Of a DNA stretch of 64,000 bases, positions 62,061-64,000 are shown piece after piece. The translations under genes were made by a program, and so were the position numbers. Each line of letters starts with the position of its first letter. The first letter of the stretch is position 1. The notes under the pieces were generated by a model, which worked only from the letters and a program-made list of their open reading frames with translations, was not told the origin of the DNA and searched no databases. The stretch comes from Phytohabitans houttuyneae. Lineage in GTDB: Bacteria; Actinomycetota; Actinomycetes; Mycobacteriales; Micromonosporaceae. The stretch covers positions 735,001 to 799,000 of the forward strand of contig NZ_BLPF01000001.1 of assembly GCF_011764425.1 (NCBI RefSeq), written 5' to 3'.

Positions 62061-63287
62061 TTACGCGGAACCCTCCACCACATCTCCCAGGCCATCCAGG
62101 ATGTGCCCCATGCGATCACGCTTCGTACGCAGGTAGCGCACGTTTTCCGGGTGCGGCCGGATCGGCAGCGACTCGCGGCCCACGATGCGCAGGCCGTGCC
62201 CCGACAGCCCGGCACGCTTCGCCGGGTTGTTGGTGATCAGGCGCATCGAGCGCACACCCAGGTCATACAGGATCTGCGCGCCGGTGCCGTAGTCGCGCGC
62301 GTCGGCCGGCAGCCCCAGCTCCAGGTTGGCGTCAACGGTGTCGCGACCCAGGTCCTGCAGCTGGTACGCCTGCAGCTTGTGCAGCAGCCCGATCCCCCGG
62401 CCCTCGTGCCCGCGCATGTACAGCACCACGCCGCGGCCCTCGGTCGCCACGCGGGCGAGCGCGGCCTGCAGCTGGGGGCCGCAGTCGCAGCGCAGCGAGC
62501 CGAAGACGTCGCCGGTGAGGCACTCGGAGTGGACGCGCACCAGCACGTCCTCGCCGTCGCCGAGGTCGCCGTAGACCAGGGCCACGTGCTCGGCCTCCGA
62601 GTCCAGCTCGGCCCGGTACCCGACCGCGCGGAAGACGCCGTGCGGCGTGGGTAGGCGGGCCTCGGCGACCCGCTCGACCTGGCTCTCGACGCGGCGGCGG
62701 TACGCCACAAGGTCGGCGATCGTGATGATCGTGAGGTGGTGCTCGACCGCGAACTTCTCCAGGTCCGGCAGGCGCATCATCGTGCCGTCGTCGTTGACAA
62801 GCTCGCACAGCACGCCGGCGGGGCGCAGGCCGGCGAGCACCGCCATGTCGACGGTGGCCTCGGTGTGGCCGGGTCTGCGCAGCACGCCGCCGTTCTTGGC
62901 GCGCAGCGGCACGACGTGGCCGGGCCGGCTGAGCGCGGTGGCGTCGGTGCCCGGGTCGGCGAGCAGCCGCACGGTGCGGGCCCGGTCGGCCGCCGAGATG
63001 CCGGTGCTCACGCCCTCGCGCGCGTCGACGGTCACCGTGTACGCTGTGCCCCTTTTGTCCTGGTTGATGTGGTACATCGGGGGCAGCTCGAGCCGGTCCG
63101 CGTCCGCCTCCGTGACCGGCGCGCAGATGTACCCGGAGGTGTACCGGACCATGAACGCCATCAGCTCCGGCGTGGCCAGCTCGGCGGCGAAGATCAGGTC
63201 GCCCTCGTTTTCGCGGTCCTCGTCGTCCACGACGATCACCGGCCGTCCCGCGGCGAACTCGGCGACGGCCTCCTCGATGGTGTTCAT
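62061..63287 (-). CDS. ribBA: Bifunctional DHBP synthase/GTP cyclohydrolase II
   Basis: 408 residues. N-terminal Rib[21 protein letters not shown] (acidic metal site) and [17 protein letters not shown]-terminal Rib[22 protein letters not shown] with the three zinc cysteines, [16 protein letters not shown], and [13 protein letters not shown]. Both entry steps of riboflavin synthesis in one protein. ATG overlaps the ribE stop (ATGA). Confidence 0.97.
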   Translation of the reverse strand: MNTIEEAVAEFAAGRPVIVVDDEDRENEGDLIFAAELATPELMAFMVRYTSGYICAPVTEADADRLELPPMYHINQDKRGTAYTVTVDAREGVSTGISAADRARTVRLLADPGTDATALSRPGHVVPLRAKNGGVLRRPGHTEATVDMAVLAGLRPAGVLCELVNDDGTMMRLPDLEKFAVEHHLTIITIADLVAYRRRVESQVERVAEARLPTPHGVFRAVGYRAELDSEAEHVALVYGDLGDGEDVLVRVHSECLTGDVFGSLRCDCGPQLQAALARVATEGRGVVLYMRGHEGRGIGLLHKLQAYQLQDLGRDTVDANLELGLPADARDYGTGAQILYDLGVRSMRLITNNPAKRAGLSGHGLRIVGRESLPIRPHPENVRYLRTKRDRMGHILDGLGDVVEGSA

Positions 63288-63928
63288 GCCGACACTCCGT
63301 CCGCCAGCTCCGCGGCGGGCGTGGCGCCGCTGGGCGCCGGCGGAGCCGCCAGGAGCTTCTCCACGTACTTGCCGATCACGTCGACCTCCAGGTTTACCAG
63401 GTCTCCGGCGCCTTTACGCCCGAGAGTGGTGAGCGCGAGCGTGGTGGGTATCAGGCTCACCGCGAACGACGAGTCGTCCACCGCGACGACGGTCAGCGAT
63501 ACCCCGTCCACGGTGATCGACCCCTTTTCCACCACGTAACGGGAAAGACCCGGAGGAAGTTCGATCGTGACGTCTTCCCACCGATCTCCGGGCGTCCGGG
63601 ACACGATCCGCCCCACCCCGTCGACGTGCCCCTGCACCAGGTGGCCGCCGAGGCGCGTGCCCAGCGTGGCGGCGCGCTCGAGGTTGACCGGGTCGCCCGG
63701 CGCGAGCGTGCCGAGCGCGCTACGGTCGAACGTCTCCTTCATCACGTCGACCGTGAACCCCCCGCCGTCCACCTCCACGACCGTGAGACACACGCCGTTG
63801 ACCGCGATCGAGTCACCGGCGCGCGCGTCCGACGCGACGAGCGGACCGCGCAGCGCGGCGATGCCGCCGTCGCCGTGCCAGTCCAGCCGGACCAGCTCGC
63901 CAAGTTCCTCGACAATCCCCGTGAACAA
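63284..63928 (-). CDS. ribE: Riboflavin synthase alpha subunit, TTG start
   Basis: 214 residues made of two lumazine-binding barrels. The universal N-terminus [10 protein letters not shown] begins at a TTG (63928-63926), preceded by GGGAGGG at 8 nt, so TTG is the real start. [11 protein letters not shown] and [13 protein letters not shown] are the repeated barrel motifs. Sits 3 bases after the ribD stop. Confidence 0.96.
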   Translation of the reverse strand: MFTGIVEELGELVRLDWHGDGGIAALRGPLVASDARAGDSIAVNGVCLTVVEVDGGGFTVDVMKETFDRSALGTLAPGDPVNLERAATLGTRLGGHLVQGHVDGVGRIVSRTPGDRWEDVTIELPPGLSRYVVEKGSITVDGVSLTVVAVDDSSFAVSLIPTTLALTTLGRKGAGDLVNLEVDVIGKYVEKLLAAPPAPSGATPAAELADGVSA

Positions 63929-63931
63929 CGT

Positions 63932-64000
63932 TCAGCCCTCCCTTTTTCGCGGTGTGGCGGTGAAGCGCAGATCCGGCCCGACCTGGGCGATCTCGGTGTA
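63932..64000 (-). CDS. ribD: RibD C-terminus (5' part beyond window)
   Basis: The last 22 codons, YTEIAQVGPDLRFTATPRKR and two more, end at TGA 63934-63932. VGPDLRFTA is typical for the C-terminus of the bifunctional deaminase/reductase RibD, and ribD normally precedes ribE. Too short for proof by itself. Confidence 0.75.
   Translation of the reverse strand, partial: YTEIAQVGPDLRFTATPRKREG

Noticed and set aside
63929-64000. FMN riboswitch for the rib operon
   Set aside because: It would lie upstream of ribD, which starts outside the window; the visible bases are the ribD 3' end.

Overview
The window is about 73% GC by eye, uses C- or G-ending codons almost everywhere, has many GTG starts and 4-bp ATGA/GTGA gene overlaps, and keeps the housekeeping order infC-rpmI-rplT-(SpoU methyltransferase)-pheS-pheT ... 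argCJBDFRGH-mpg ... tyrS. That points to a high-GC actinomycete; the protein families suggest a Micromonosporaceae-like genome, which is inference.

Layout. 1-1089: 5' part of tyrS (minus). 1135-26691: an accessory island that reads as one biosynthetic gene cluster. 26692-29203: a frameshifted membrane protein gene, a hypothetical gene and about 1.1 kb of non-coding repeats. 29204-38123: mpg and the arginine operon argC-J-B-D-F-R-G-H (minus). 38207-44185: a PAP2 phosphatase gene, an ArsR/SRPBCC pair and a four-gene surface-sugar operon. 44299-49971: pheT, pheS, an rRNA methyltransferase gene, rplT, rpmI and infC (minus). 50467-53949: a methyltransferase gene, a PH-domain gene, hsp20 behind a HAIR-type operator, and an HxlR/oxidoreductase pair. 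53968-54926: a second non-coding repeat block. 55015-58681: a DMT permease gene, hisG, hisE, and a sigma factor with a GerMN-domain membrane partner. 58755-61377: an amino-acid-type ABC importer. 61587-64000: ribH, ribBA, ribE and the end of ribD (minus).

The island is the main interest. It holds all three enzyme types of the 4-hydroxyphenylglycine pathway: a 4-hydroxymandelate synthase, a 4-hydroxymandelate oxidase-like flavoenzyme and an HpgT-like aminotransferase. No modular NRPS or PKS is present. Instead there are free-standing parts: three acyl carrier proteins, two adenylate-forming ligases, a KAS II-type ketosynthase, a KAS III-like enzyme, a short thiolase-fold protein without the catalytic cysteine, two tandem stand-alone condensation-domain proteins and an Sfp-type phosphopantetheinyl transferase. 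Around them are a TPP-dependent E1 alpha/beta pair without E2 or E3, a phytanoyl-CoA dioxygenase-family enzyme, a DUF3050 protein, a cupin, a methyltransferase, a glycosyltransferase, a DrrAB-type exporter and a SARP regulator. My reading (inference) is a dissociated pathway that loads an arylglycine, aryl keto acid or acyl group on carrier proteins, joins units in trans, decorates the product and exports it.

The island lies between mpg and tyrS. In Mycobacterium tuberculosis the corresponding interval (Rv1659 argH to Rv1688 mpg/Rv1689 tyrS) also carries a polyketide synthase cluster, so this may be a recurrent insertion locus. Four genes in or beside the island carry an apparent one-base deletion, while none of the housekeeping genes do; this is either residual assembly error or decay of the island.
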